Source: Spirosoma oryzae (GTDB lineage Bacteria; Bacteroidota; Bacteroidia; Cytophagales; Spirosomataceae). Taken from it: a DNA stretch of 64,000 nucleotides. Positions 42,200-51,458 of the stretch are shown piece by piece (the stretch's first letter is position 1; each line of letters opens with the position of its first letter). The translations under genes and the position numbers were made by a program. The notes under the pieces are model-generated. The model searched no databases. It was not told the DNA's origin and worked only from the letters and a program-made list of their open reading frames with translations. The DNA lies in contig NZ_PVTE01000016.1 in NCBI RefSeq assembly GCF_003002825.1, forward strand, positions 1 through 64,000. Direction: 5' to 3'.

Positions 42200-44716
42200 T
42201 TACTGCGTAGCGAGTCGGAGCTTAGCGCCAGATTCGAATCGCAGACTTCCCCCATTTTCATACGACACCGCTTTTGCGCCGGCCTGATAATCAACAGGTA
42301 ATTCAACAGTGTGCAACACGCGTACCGGCTGCGTGGCCGTTGGCACCTGGCCACATGCCCAAACCGACGGATCGTTCCAGTTACCTGCCTTGACGGTGTA
42401 ATTAGCGTATCCCGCTACTGCAATACTAGCGGTACCGGGCGGTGATCCGAGAATAGACGTCGTCACGGTGACTGAGTAGACGCCAGCGGTGTTCACAACT
42501 GCCTGATTGGTGCTACCGATCTGGGTAGCACCGGGGCTGAACTGGTACGAAAATCCCGGTCCTGTTGGGCTGGCGGTCAACGTCACAGACCCTGGACTGC
42601 ATGGTGTCGACTGGTTGGTCACCAGCATCGAACGAACTGGATAGGTAACTTTCCGAACGCGCCGGTTATCAAGATCGGCGATATACAGATTACCGGCCGG
42701 ATCTGTTGCCAGGCCGCTCGGCCTGGCCAGGGACGCATTTATAGCGGGGCCACCATCGCCCCGAAAACCCGCTGCCCCAGTTCCGGCGACAGTCGTAATA
42801 ATCCCGTTCCGATCTACCTGCCGAATCCGGTTAAAACCCCATTCTGAGATAAATAGCGTACCTGTGCTGTCAATCGCAACTCTTGCAGGGCTATTCATAG
42901 GGGCATTTATTGCCTGGACACCCTCTCCACCGTACCCGGCAGATCCGTTTCCTGCTACAGTTATAATAATACCATCGGTACCTATCTTACGAATGCGATT
43001 GTTGTCAGAATCAGCAACGTACAGATTCTCGTCCTTATCAAGCGCAATACCGGATGGATAATTTAGTAGTGCGCTCGTAGCGGGGCCACCGTCCCCACTG
43101 TATCCTGTAGTAGCTGTTGATCCTGCGACAACGGAAATAACACCGTCCTGCGTTATTTTAAGAATACAGCTCTTGGTAGGAACGTAGACCAGACCAGACT
43201 GCGATACGGCAATACCGGTAGAATTGTATATATCTGCACTGGACGAAGGCGGTCGTACGCTAATAAACTCAGGCGATCCATTGCCAGCGATTGTTGTTAT
43301 TTTTCCTCCCAAATCAATTTTTCGAAGTCGGGCATTATACTGATCGACAAAATAGAGGTTATCGTTTCGGTCGAGCCCCATACCTCGTGGATGACGTAAC
43401 TGCGCCTGATCGGCATTACCGCCATCGCCTGTATAGCCATTAACACCAGACCCGGCAACCGTAGTAATCATACCAGCGGGCGTAACCTTGCGAATACGGT
43501 TTCCGAACTGATCTGATATATAGATGTTACCGTACCTGTCGACAGTCAGCTCGGATGGGGATTTAACCAGTGTCTTTCGAAAGAAGGCGTTCGTAGCCGG
43601 TCCACCATCGCCAGTATACCCACCTGCTATGGTATTGATGATGCCGTCGGATGTGATTCGGCGGATTCGGTAATTTGCCTGGTCGGCAACATAAATGGTA
43701 CCAGTCGCATCAATATCGACGCCGGCTTCGGGTCCAATCAGTGCATTGATGGCCGGCCCGCCATCGCCACTGAAGCCGGACGTTCCGTTACCGGCGACCG
43801 CTGATATGATGTCATTCGCCGTGATTTTTCGTACCCGGCTATCAAGCTGAGTTAGGTAAACTGTCCCGGATGCGTCGACAGCTACATCCTGCGGTCCGTA
43901 TAATGCGGCATTGGTAGCCGGCCCGCCGTCGCCACCTGACTGCGTACTTCCATTCCCACCGATGGTTGTTATCGTTCCGGCTGGGTCAACCTTCCGAATG
44001 CGATGATTCGTTGCATCAGCAATGTATAGACTACCATCGGTACCTATCGCGACAGCTGACGGATTATTTAACTGCGCGCCAACAGCAGGCCCACCATCAC
44101 CAGCAAAACCAGCCGTACCGTTCCCAACCACCGTCGTTATAATGCCATCCGGACTGATTTTCCGAATACGGTTATTGCCCGAATCAACGATGTACAGGTT
44201 CTGCGCCTGATCGATCGCTACGTTTTTGGGGAAGTTCAACCGCGCACTTGTAGCCGGTCCGCCATCACCACTAAAGCCAGCATTTGTCGTACCCGCTATC
44301 GTTGTTATAATGCCATTAGCACTGATTTTTCGGATTCGACTATTTTGGTAATCGGCTACGTATACAGCGCCATTAACGTCAACGGCGACCCCTCTCGGCA
44401 ATACAAATCGAGCAGATATAGCGGGTCCGTTGTCGCCCTGAAAACCGTAAACACCATCGCCTGCAAGCGTGGTAATGGTACCATTTGCGTCGATTTTACG
44501 GACTCGTATATCCTCGGTATCAACTATGTACAGGTTTCCTTTCTGATCAAATCCGGTAGCAGTGGGCCCACCGAAGGCAGCATTGATGGCCGGTCCTCCG
44601 TCGCCGATAGTGGTACCAGATGCGACCGTTGTTATAGTCTGCGCTCGTCCGGTCTGAACGACTATACAGGCGACACTAGCAATACTTATAGACAGGCAAT
44701 GTAGAAATGTACGCAC
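42200..44716 (-). CDS. Secreted NHL-repeat beta-propeller protein
   Basis: This 838-residue protein has a signal peptide (1-25). Then come about twelve NHL blades of some 55 residues, each with a variant of GDGGPATNA, NLYIVD and RIRKI. Eleven such linkers can be counted, which suggests two six-bladed propellers. After about residue 680 it has an Ig-like segment (PCSPGSVTLTASPTGPG) and a final beta-rich part around NWNDPSVWACGQVP. NHL propellers serve binding, and some act as lyases; none of those catalytic residues can be assigned. No type IX sorting signature can be seen at the end. Its role is likely in surface or extracellular binding. Confidence 0.86.
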   Translation of the reverse strand: MRTFLHCLSISIASVACIVVQTGRAQTITTVASGTTIGDGGPAINAAFGGPTATGFDQKGNLYIVDTEDIRVRKIDANGTITTLAGDGVYGFQGDNGPAISARFVLPRGVAVDVNGAVYVADYQNSRIRKISANGIITTIAGTTNAGFSGDGGPATSARLNFPKNVAIDQAQNLYIVDSGNNRIRKISPDGIITTVVGNGTAGFAGDGGPAVGAQLNNPSAVAIGTDGSLYIADATNHRIRKVDPAGTITTIGGNGSTQSGGDGGPATNAALYGPQDVAVDASGTVYLTQLDSRVRKITANDIISAVAGNGTSGFSGDGGPAINALIGPEAGVDIDATGTIYVADQANYRIRRITSDGIINTIAGGYTGDGGPATNAFFRKTLVKSPSELTVDRYGNIYISDQFGNRIRKVTPAGMITTVAGSGVNGYTGDGGNADQAQLRHPRGMGLDRNDNLYFVDQYNARLRKIDLGGKITTIAGNGSPEFISVRPPSSSADIYNSTGIAVSQSGLVYVPTKSCILKITQDGVISVVAGSTATTGYSGDGGPATSALLNYPSGIALDKDENLYVADSDNNRIRKIGTDGIIITVAGNGSAGYGGEGVQAINAPMNSPARVAIDSTGTLFISEWGFNRIRQVDRNGIITTVAGTGAAGFRGDGGPAINASLARPSGLATDPAGNLYIADLDNRRVRKVTYPVRSMLVTNQSTPCSPGSVTLTASPTGPGFSYQFSPGATQIGSTNQAVVNTAGVYSVTVTTSILGSPPGTASIAVAGYANYTVKAGNWNDPSVWACGQVPTATQPVRVLHTVELPVDYQAGAKAVSYENGGSLRFESGAKLRLATQ

Positions 44717-44816
44717 AAATAGTTGGCTGATTTTATTAATGTGGTGACTAAACAGACGAGCAATTTACAAGTATGTCTATGTACTTTCAGCCGTGAAGCG
44801 CCGTTTCTTTCAAGAG

Positions 44817-44852
44817 ATAAAGCGTACTTTTTTTTCTAAAAGACGCTTTATC
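44817..44852. other. Hairpin in the leader of the sugar isomerase gene
   Basis: ATAAAGCG and CGCTTTAT flank a T-rich 19-base interval in the gap before the start at 44901. Related GCTTTAT and CGTTT words recur nearby. It may be a regulatory hairpin or another small word repeat; no ligand-binding fold is recognisable. Confidence 0.45.
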
Positions 44853-44900
44853 GTTGGTAACGCTTTATTTTCAACCAAAAACCCAAAAACGGAAACGCTT

Positions 44901-45752
44901 ATGACACTCAATCGACGCTTATTTCTGCAACAGGCTGGTATGCTGACGGCTGGTGCGGCTCTATTGCCCGGCGCGCTTCAGGCGGCTCCCAACACGCCAA
45001 AACCCGGTCTGCAATTGTATTCGCTCCGCGACGGTATGGAGAAAGACGCGCGGGGTACGCTGAAGAAAATAGCGACTATGGGCTACAAGGAAATTGAGTC
45101 GTATCCGGGTAGCAAAGGCTTTCTGTGGGGAATGTCGCCGTCCGAATTCAAGTCATACCTGAACGGACTGGGGCTGACGCCGATCAGCACGCATACGGGT
45201 ATCGAACCCGACATGGAAAAGTACATGAACGAAGCGGCCGAAGCCGGTTTCAAGTATTTCACGGTGTCCTCGATTCCGAAGGAGATGCGCGAAAACATGA
45301 GTGGCTTCCGTAAGGTGGCCGACGAGTTCAATAAATACGGTGAACTGGCGCAGAAGTCGAACCTCATGTTTGGCTACCACAACCACGACTATCCGTTCAC
45401 CGAAATGGACGGTATGGTTCCGTTCGACACACTGGCTCGCGGGACTGACCCCAAGCTGGTTACGTTCGAACTCGACATTTTCTGGGTGATCGCGGCCGAT
45501 AAAGATCCGGTCACGTACTTCAACAAATACCCCGGCCGGTTTACGATGGCCCACATCAAAGACCGCGACCCAAAAGATCATAAAGTGTCGACGGTACTGG
45601 GCAAGGGCGACCTGAAAATGACCCCGATTCTGGGGGCAGCCCAGCGCGCGGGCGTCAAACACTACTTCGTAGAGGTAGAAGAATACGGTTCGCAAACACC
45701 CCTCGACAGCGTCCGGGCTTCACTGGCCGGCGTGAAGAAGCTGGTGTTTTAA
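44901..45752 (+). CDS. Exported sugar phosphate isomerase/epimerase-like TIM barrel
   Basis: This 283-residue protein starts MTLNRRLFLQQAGMLTAG, a Tat-like signal with NRRLFLQ and an AQAA-like cleavage region. The xylose isomerase-like TIM barrel follows (LQLYSLRDGM, YHNHDYPF, ELDIFWV, HIKDRD, VEVEEYG). Metal ligands are the acidic and His residues in FELDIFWV and AHIKDRD. Such exported proteins act on sugars in the periplasm; the substrate is unknown. ATG 44901 was chosen because the earlier start at 44793 lies in a repeat-rich leader. Confidence 0.87.
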   Translation: MTLNRRLFLQQAGMLTAGAALLPGALQAAPNTPKPGLQLYSLRDGMEKDARGTLKKIATMGYKEIESYPGSKGFLWGMSPSEFKSYLNGLGLTPISTHTGIEPDMEKYMNEAAEAGFKYFTVSSIPKEMRENMSGFRKVADEFNKYGELAQKSNLMFGYHNHDYPFTEMDGMVPFDTLARGTDPKLVTFELDIFWVIAADKDPVTYFNKYPGRFTMAHIKDRDPKDHKVSTVLGKGDLKMTPILGAAQRAGVKHYFVEVEEYGSQTPLDSVRASLAGVKKLVF

Positions 45753-45870
45753 CGGTATCCCGTTTACAGTTTTCAGTAAGCACAAAAGCCAGACTTCATC
45801 AACCGAGTCTGGCTTTCGTGTTAGCAATTGCGGGAGTTACAGCAAACCGAAAACTGTAAACCGTATACCT
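45752..45870. repeat. Heptamer-word inverted repeat enclosing a terminator
   Basis: The left arm reads TATCCCG, TTTACAG, TTTTCAG, TAAGCAC. The right arm (about 45842-45870) on the other strand reads TATACGG, TTTACAG, TTTTCGG, TTTGCTG. The stop codon of the ankyrin gene lies at the end of the right arm. Confidence 0.87.
45785..45816. terminator. Intrinsic terminator nested in the word repeat
   Basis: Stem AAAGCCAGACT / AGTCTGGCTTT with a 10-base loop. It lies between convergent genes and is flanked by A and T runs on either side, so it can work in both directions. Confidence 0.85.
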
Positions 45871-46357
45871 ATTTCCCCTCCAGCAACGCCAACGCTTCGT
45901 CGTTGCCCTGCTGAACGGCAAGGTCACGGACGCTAAGGCCGCGTGCATCGCGGATGGTGGTATCGGCACCGTTGTCGAGCAGGAGTTTAACGAGATTGTT
46001 GCGACCAAAGATCGTGGCGAACATCAGCGCCGTTCCGTTATTACCATTCGTCAGATTGAGATTGGCACCGTGATCAATGAGCAGTTGCGCCACCTCTGCG
46101 TAGCCTTTGAAACTGACACCCATCAAGGCTGAATTGCCACTACCGTCCTGCCGGTTGACATCGGCACCAGCCACCAGCAGGGCTTTGGCAGCATCAATAT
46201 GATTGTCGTAGGCAGCAATGATCAGCGGAGTAAAGCCACGTCCATCGGTAGCGTTGACGTCGACGCCCTCAGCAAGTAGTTGATTGACGTAGGCGACATC
46301 GCCTTTACGAGCGGCATCGATCAGGAGATCTTCAGGACGGGCAGAATAAAAAGACAT
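45869..46357 (-). CDS. Ankyrin-repeat protein
   Basis: This 162-residue protein has four to five ankyrin repeats (about residues 10-40, 41-73, 74-106, 107-140 and a cap). They show the typical GFTPLIIAAY, GNSALMGVSF, NGTALMFAT and LLLDNGADTTIRDA pattern. No signal peptide, so it should be cytosolic and bind proteins. No partner is evident in the neighbourhood. The start is the ATG 46357; its stop codon overlaps a word repeat. Confidence 0.9.
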   Translation of the reverse strand: MSFYSARPEDLLIDAARKGDVAYVNQLLAEGVDVNATDGRGFTPLIIAAYDNHIDAAKALLVAGADVNRQDGSGNSALMGVSFKGYAEVAQLLIDHGANLNLTNGNNGTALMFATIFGRNNLVKLLLDNGADTTIRDARGLSVRDLAVQQGNDEALALLEGK

Positions 46358-46381
46358 AGGTGAGTGGCGTTTATTGTTAAA

Positions 46382-46489
46382 AACTATCCCGCAGCTACAA
46401 CCCGGTAGCTGCGGGATAGTTCATTCTGTATCGATCGCATTAGCGGCCCTTCGCGTCTCACCTGCTGATGTATGTGAGACGCGAAGGGT
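46382..46489. repeat. Two hairpins in the divergent ankyrin/GH26 region
   Basis: Hairpin one: AACTATCCCGCAGCTAC (46382-46398) pairs perfectly with 46405-46421. Hairpin two: 46445-46460 pairs with 46473-46489 around CCCTTCGCGTCTC, the same core as the repeat at 10014-10114. Both lie between outward-facing genes. Confidence 0.82.
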
Positions 46490-46577
46490 CATCCGTCTAA
46501 CCACTTGACGGCGCTCGATTTAAAACAGCAATCCTGCATTTTCGGTATTCAGTACACAGCGTTGATCTGATTCTGTT

Positions 46578-47555
46578 ATGACAAATGCAGTACGTCTGAT
46601 TACCATTGGTTTCCTTCTGTTGGCACTGATGCCATCGCCCGCTCAGTCTCAACCGACCCGGTTCAACAGCCTGAACTACCTGTACAGCATTTCCGGGAAG
46701 AAAACAGCGACCGGACAGCACAACCGCGAACCCAGCGCGCAACCCGCGAAATGGACGAACCGTATCGATTCGCTGACGGGCCATTACCCAAAACTGTGGA
46801 GTGGCGACTTTCTTTTCCAGGCCGATAACATTGCTAATCGGGGCGTCATGATTGCGGAAGCCAAACGACAATGGAAAAAGGGAGCACTGATCAATCTGAT
46901 GTGGCACGCCTGCAACCCGGCCCGGTCACAACCCTGCGGCTGGGACAGTACGGGCGTGTTGAGCCGCATGACCGATCAGCAGTGGCAGCAGTTACTCACG
47001 GATGGCACGCCGATCAACACACGCTGGAAGCAGATGATGGATGAAGTCGCCGTTTATTTACAGGATCTGGAAGACAGCGGTGTCGAGGTCTTTTTCCGGC
47101 CGCTGCACGAAATGAATCAGGGCCTATTCTGGTGGGGCGGTCGACGTGGTGCCAGCGGAACGGCACAGTTATACCGACTCACGCACGATTATTTCACAAA
47201 AACGAAAGGCCTGTCGAATCTAATCTGGGTATGGGACATGCAGGATTTCCTGTCCCTCGCTACCGATCTCACCGACTATAATCCCGGCAACGACTACTGG
47301 GACATAGCCGCTCTCGACCTGTACGACAGTGGTACTGGCTACTCAGACTACAAGTACAACGCCATGCTCAAGGTTGCGGGCAACAAGCCCATCGCCATCG
47401 GCGAATGTCAGGTGCTACCGACGCCCGCGCAGTTGGCCAGCCAGCCCCGCTGGACCTTCTTCATGGGCTGGGCCGAGCTGGTCTTTTCCTTCAACACGCC
47501 AACGGTTATTAAGGAACTGTATAACAGCAAGGAGGTGGAGAATTTGAATGAATGA
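46578..47555 (+). CDS. Glycoside hydrolase family 26 (beta-mannanase type), secreted
   Basis: This 325-residue protein has a signal peptide (1-24). RPLHEMN (acid/base E178) and PIAIGECQ (nucleophile E276) are the GH26 catalytic pair, with WHACNP and IWVWD as further family marks. GH26 enzymes cut beta-1,4-mannans and some mixed glucans. It stands without a SusC/SusD partner here, so it may act alone or serve a locus elsewhere. The last four residues (NLNE) and the stop are encoded by a word repeat arm. The class is firm, the substrate inferred. Confidence 0.91.
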   Translation: MTNAVRLITIGFLLLALMPSPAQSQPTRFNSLNYLYSISGKKTATGQHNREPSAQPAKWTNRIDSLTGHYPKLWSGDFLFQADNIANRGVMIAEAKRQWKKGALINLMWHACNPARSQPCGWDSTGVLSRMTDQQWQQLLTDGTPINTRWKQMMDEVAVYLQDLEDSGVEVFFRPLHEMNQGLFWWGGRRGASGTAQLYRLTHDYFTKTKGLSNLIWVWDMQDFLSLATDLTDYNPGNDYWDIAALDLYDSGTGYSDYKYNAMLKVAGNKPIAIGECQVLPTPAQLASQPRWTFFMGWAELVFSFNTPTVIKELYNSKEVENLNE

Positions 47556-47635
47556 GTGATAGAATGACTGAATGAGTAGTGTAAAGCGGTAGCCTATTCA
47601 ATCATTCCATCACTCATTCATTCAATCAATCTCCC
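47544..47635. repeat. Inverted repeat of TGAATGAATGAG-type words, coding at both ends
   Basis: The left arm (about 47544-47579) reads TGAATGAATGAG, TGATAGAATGAC, TGAATGAG. The right arm (about 47591-47632) on the other strand reads TGAATGAATGAG, TGATGGAATGAT, TGAATAGG. Its left arm supplies the GH26 stop and its right arm the stop region of the convergent radical SAM gene. Confidence 0.85.
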
Positions 47636-48651
47636 CACACCTTCGTGCCTTCGGTGCAGTTGCGGCACATCTCGATTTCCGAGCGGGAACGGAGTAGCGT
47701 GTTACGGAAGTCCGTATACGCAGGGCCGTGCCAGAGTTCGGCGAAGGATTCGGTTTGCAGATCGCCCAGCCGATGATGTGCGTCCTTATCGAAGCAACAG
47801 GGCACAACCAGGCCATCCCAAGTGATAACGCAGGAGTGCCACATCTTCCAGCAGTGATCGCCGAAACCGTTTTTGATCCGGTAGGTATCGTCAGCCTGTC
47901 GGGCGTAGCGGCTGTATTGGTCGAGGGTTGGAATCAGGTCGGAGCCGTGTTCGTAGTCGTAGATCTGCGCCGTTTTCAGGCCGACTTCATCGACGCCCAG
48001 TTCACGGGCCAGCTTCTTGACTTCGTTGATCTGATGCTGATTCGGTTTGACGACCAGAAACTGAAAGACCACGTGGGGTGTCCGGGATTTCAGCTCTTTC
48101 TTCCAGCGAATGATGTTTTTCGTCCCCTCCAACACTTTCTCCAGCTTCCCGCCTACCCGATACTGCTGATACACGTCCTGCGTCGTCCCGTCGATACTGA
48201 TAATCAGCCGATCCAGCCCCGACTCCACCGTCTTGCGTGCGTTGGCATCGGTCAGGTAATGGGCGTTGGTGCTGGTAGCTGTGTAGATGTTACGATCGGT
48301 GGCGTACCGGACAAGGTCGAGGAATTGCGGGTGCAGATACGGTTCGCCCTGAAAATAGAAGATCAGGTAGAGCAGCGTCTCGTGCAGTTCGTCGATGGTG
48401 CGCTTGTAGAGGTCTTCGCCGAGCATCCCGGTTGGTCGCGTGAACGACCGTAAGCCGCTGGGGCATTCGGGACAGCGCAGGTTGCAGGACGTCGTCGGCT
48501 CAAAGGAGACAGACATCGGCAACCCGCGCTGAGCAGCACGTTTCGACTGCCGGGAGGCATAATAGCTACCGACCACTTTGAGCGCATTGGCTACTCGTTT
48601 GGGTGTCAGCTTGGATGCAAAGTTGAGTCCGTCGTACAGATTCCGATTCAT
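47626..48651 (-). CDS. Radical SAM/SPASM protein
   Basis: This 341-residue protein has the radical SAM cluster CNLRCPEC (C56, C60, C63). Its C-terminal SPASM-like cysteines lie in DHCWKMWHSC, VVPCCFDKD and MCRNCTEG. This group includes peptide- and sugar-modifying enzymes, often related to MoaA or to heme/PqqE-like maturases. No short precursor peptide is apparent on either side, so the substrate is unknown. ATG 48651 begins MNRNLYDGLNFAS; the earlier start at 48756 lacks similarity. Confidence 0.88.
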   Translation of the reverse strand: MNRNLYDGLNFASKLTPKRVANALKVVGSYYASRQSKRAAQRGLPMSVSFEPTTSCNLRCPECPSGLRSFTRPTGMLGEDLYKRTIDELHETLLYLIFYFQGEPYLHPQFLDLVRYATDRNIYTATSTNAHYLTDANARKTVESGLDRLIISIDGTTQDVYQQYRVGGKLEKVLEGTKNIIRWKKELKSRTPHVVFQFLVVKPNQHQINEVKKLARELGVDEVGLKTAQIYDYEHGSDLIPTLDQYSRYARQADDTYRIKNGFGDHCWKMWHSCVITWDGLVVPCCFDKDAHHRLGDLQTESFAELWHGPAYTDFRNTLLRSRSEIEMCRNCTEGTKVWGD

Positions 48652-48897
48652 ACGTTGATGCGATAGCTGTTGACAGCTAGCTAACAAAGGTCGTGAATTG
48701 CCGGGGAAGACCGACGTATAGACTACGATTACTGATTTTTTGCTGACGAATCTCATGCCAACAGCCTAGTTAACAGCCAGATATTATTTATTTTCTATAT
48801 AATCTATAGAATAAATTAACATTAAACCAACACTGCCTGTTGATACCTAAGCTGGTCTCGTTCCGAGCCTGGATTGTATCAACTAACCTTTTCGCTA

Positions 48898-49806
48898 ATG
48901 ATTCTGAAAATGGATCGGCTCCCTATCGAGCTACCAACCCCCAAAAACCCGTCGGCCAATGACGCGGCTGTTATTCAGGAGTTACTCGGCGGTAAGTTCG
49001 GCGAGATGTCGACCCTGATGAACTACACGTATCAGTCATTCAATTTTCGGGGTCGCAAGAAAATACGTCCGTTCTACGACGTTATCAGTAGCATCGCAGG
49101 CGAAGAATACGGCCACGTCGAGGTCGTGTCGTACGCCATAAATCTGTTGCTCACCGGCACCACCAAACGCGGGTTCGACCCTACGGTTGGTCCGTTATCG
49201 GACGCAGCAAACTGGCGCAACACCCACCACGCCATCGCCAGCGGTCAGGCGTCTCTGCCAATGGATTCGATGGGTCATTACTGGACGGGCCAAAACGTGT
49301 TTAGCAGTGGTAACCTGAAGCTCGACCTTCTTCACAATTTCTTCTTGGAATGTGGCGCACGGGCCAACAAAATGCGGGCCTACGAAACCGTCACCGACCC
49401 TACGGCCCGGACGATGGTAGGGTACCTGCTGGTACGGGGTGGCTTGCACGTGGTTGCTTACGCGAAAGCACTGGAAAAATTAACGGGCGTCGAAATGACA
49501 AAACTGTTGCCGATTCCAGAGTTGAGCAACGATGCGTTTCCGGAGGCCAAGAAGTTTATGGAACAAAAGATGCATCTGTCGCTCTACACGTTCAGTCCGG
49601 ACGATTACCAGCAGGCAGCCCTGATCTGGAATGGTCCGCACCCCGACGATGGGCAGGAATGTTTCGTCGTGCAGGGCGGTATGGAAGGTTACCCCGTTCC
49701 TGATCTGGAAGAAGAACCCCAGCTCAACGCCCCCGGCGGTGACGACTTCGACCCACAGGTATTCGCCGACATGGCGAAGAAAATAGGCATAAAATACGAG
49801 TATTAA
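48898..49806 (+). CDS. Manganese catalase
   Basis: This 302-residue ferritin-like protein has metal ligands E36 in GGKFGEMSTLMNY, E69/E70 and H73 in AGEEYGHVE, a later glutamate in LECGARANKMRAYE and a histidine in GGLHVVAYAKALE. It breaks down hydrogen peroxide with a dimanganese centre. The start ATG 48898 follows from the family sequence and is preferred to 48874. The 246 bases upstream are A/T-rich and contain TATATAATCTATAG near 48798, but no clear promoter could be named. Confidence 0.9.
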   Translation: MILKMDRLPIELPTPKNPSANDAAVIQELLGGKFGEMSTLMNYTYQSFNFRGRKKIRPFYDVISSIAGEEYGHVEVVSYAINLLLTGTTKRGFDPTVGPLSDAANWRNTHHAIASGQASLPMDSMGHYWTGQNVFSSGNLKLDLLHNFFLECGARANKMRAYETVTDPTARTMVGYLLVRGGLHVVAYAKALEKLTGVEMTKLLPIPELSNDAFPEAKKFMEQKMHLSLYTFSPDDYQQAALIWNGPHPDDGQECFVVQGGMEGYPVPDLEEEPQLNAPGGDDFDPQVFADMAKKIGIKYEY

Positions 49807-49822
49807 CTTCCTGATACTGTAG

Positions 49823-49871
49823 ATCCGACGTTTCGAGAATCACTAGGTGGTTTTCTGGAACGTCGGATTTT
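49823..49871. terminator. Hairpin terminator between convergent genes
   Basis: ATCCGACGTT (49823-49832) pairs with AACGTCGGAT (49859-49868), followed by TTTTCA. The 26-base loop is rather long. Confidence 0.65.
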
Positions 49872-49887
49872 TCATGCCGTTACTGGT

Positions 49888-51339
49888 CTAAAACTCCTGT
49901 GCGAGATTAATGTAGAAGCCGGTGTTGCCCTGCCGGTTGATGGCTCCACTGAATCGTAGTACGAGATTGTAATAGGTAACGAGGTCGAAGCTTAGGCCGG
50001 TACCGATCAGGAGTTGGTTGGCCAGCCGACTTTGGTACTGCTCGGCAACGGTACTCCCCACATACCCCGCATCGGCGAAGGCTGTGATGTAGGCAGCGAT
50101 GGGCAGTGTGTTGAATTGGCGAATCTTCAGCCAGTTGAGTTGCTTCACGGTGTCGAATAGCTGATAGCGTAGGCTGCTCCGGGCCACAACCGACTGCTGT
50201 CCGTCAATAACGTACAGTTCGTAGCCCCGGACGTTATCGCTCGAACTACCGATACCGCGCAGGTTAGCATACGGCTGGCGGTTCGGCCAGGTGGTGCGGG
50301 CACGCAGGTTGGCAGCTCCATACACTTTTTTGCCCATCGGCCAGTAGCGGCTTACCGACGCGGTCAGATCCAGAAACCGAAAGTCGTCGGCGGGCAGCAG
50401 TCCGGATGCACCGACGTAGCCGTTGAACAGGGTTCCCCGCAGCGGATAGGCCACGTTGTCGCGTCGGTCGTAACGGTAGCTGTACGCCAGCGATGAGTAG
50501 TGCTGCTCCGTCCGGCCATCCAGGAAATAATTGGGGTTTAGCCGGGCAACCGTATCCGCCACGGTGTTGCGATTGTAGCGCATCTCAACGCTGTGGTAGT
50601 GGTACAGGCCGTGCCGGTTAGTCAGTATCAGCGTTCCCCATAGCCGGGTCCGCAGCGTCTGGTCGGCCCGGACATAAAGCCATTTGTCGGCCAGGGTTGT
50701 GTACGGGATGTCGTTGTTCGTCTGATACGCCATGTCGACGCGCAGACCGATTCGCTGCGCCTTGTCGATGTAGGGTCGGGCGTACGACACCACAGTACGC
50801 TGCCAGAACCCCCGAATCACTTCCACCTGCAGGCGGTCGTTCGAGCCCGTTACGTTGCGGTAACTGAGTCGCCCGCCGTAGATCGTTCGGCGCAGGTCGC
50901 GGCCCCGGTCATACCACCACTCGTTCAGGTTCCGGTCGGCGATGTCGAACACGGGATACGCAATCAGATACCAACGCTCTTTCAACTGAACGGTCAGATC
51001 GAGTTGCGGGAGCTGCGCCGTATCGACAGGATTCGTCTGCTGCGTAACCAGATCGACTGTGATGAACAGGTTGGTATTGTTGATGTTCCGACGGTCCCAG
51101 GTCAGCCGACCACGCAGGTCCGACAGGCGAACGGTATCGCCGGGGTGCAGCGTCATCTCGCGGTAGATGATCCGGTCGCGGGTTTTTACATTGCCCACCA
51201 ACGTCACCGACCGTATGACCACTGATCGCGACGAATCGACGACCGCTGTTGTATCACTTACGGCGGCTGAAACAGACCGGGTCAGGCTCAGTAGTAACAG
51301 CAGTAGACTACTCGGTCCTAGTATCCAACTATAGGTCAT
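49888..51339 (-). CDS. BamA/TamA-like outer membrane protein with one POTRA domain
   Basis: This 483-residue protein has a signal peptide (1-25). One POTRA-like domain covers about residues 38-120 (VVIRSVTLVGNVKTRDRIIYREM, LSDLRGRLTWDRRNINNTNLF). A C-terminal beta-barrel of the surface antigen D15 type follows, with RGIGSSSDNVRGYELYVIDGQ (key part RGYEL) and a final NLAQEF. It should insert or translocate other proteins, but the single POTRA makes it a minor or specialised member. The upstream 120 bases hold no gene. Confidence 0.82.
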   Translation of the reverse strand: MTYSWILGPSSLLLLLLSLTRSVSAAVSDTTAVVDSSRSVVIRSVTLVGNVKTRDRIIYREMTLHPGDTVRLSDLRGRLTWDRRNINNTNLFITVDLVTQQTNPVDTAQLPQLDLTVQLKERWYLIAYPVFDIADRNLNEWWYDRGRDLRRTIYGGRLSYRNVTGSNDRLQVEVIRGFWQRTVVSYARPYIDKAQRIGLRVDMAYQTNNDIPYTTLADKWLYVRADQTLRTRLWGTLILTNRHGLYHYHSVEMRYNRNTVADTVARLNPNYFLDGRTEQHYSSLAYSYRYDRRDNVAYPLRGTLFNGYVGASGLLPADDFRFLDLTASVSRYWPMGKKVYGAANLRARTTWPNRQPYANLRGIGSSSDNVRGYELYVIDGQQSVVARSSLRYQLFDTVKQLNWLKIRQFNTLPIAAYITAFADAGYVGSTVAEQYQSRLANQLLIGTGLSFDLVTYYNLVLRFSGAINRQGNTGFYINLAQEF

Positions 51340-51458
51340 TCCAGGTAGCGCCCGTTGTTAAAAAAATAGGATAACAATATCTCCGTATCCTGCAAATCCA
51401 TTCGTATCATTGTTTCCCTTTCCACTGCAAATGTCGCAGTATTTCTACCGCATAACCT

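Noticed and set aside
47626..48651. RiPP-type peptide modification cluster around the radical SAM gene
   Set aside because: No short precursor-like frame with a ribosome-binding site lies next to it; the neighbours are a mannanase and a catalase.
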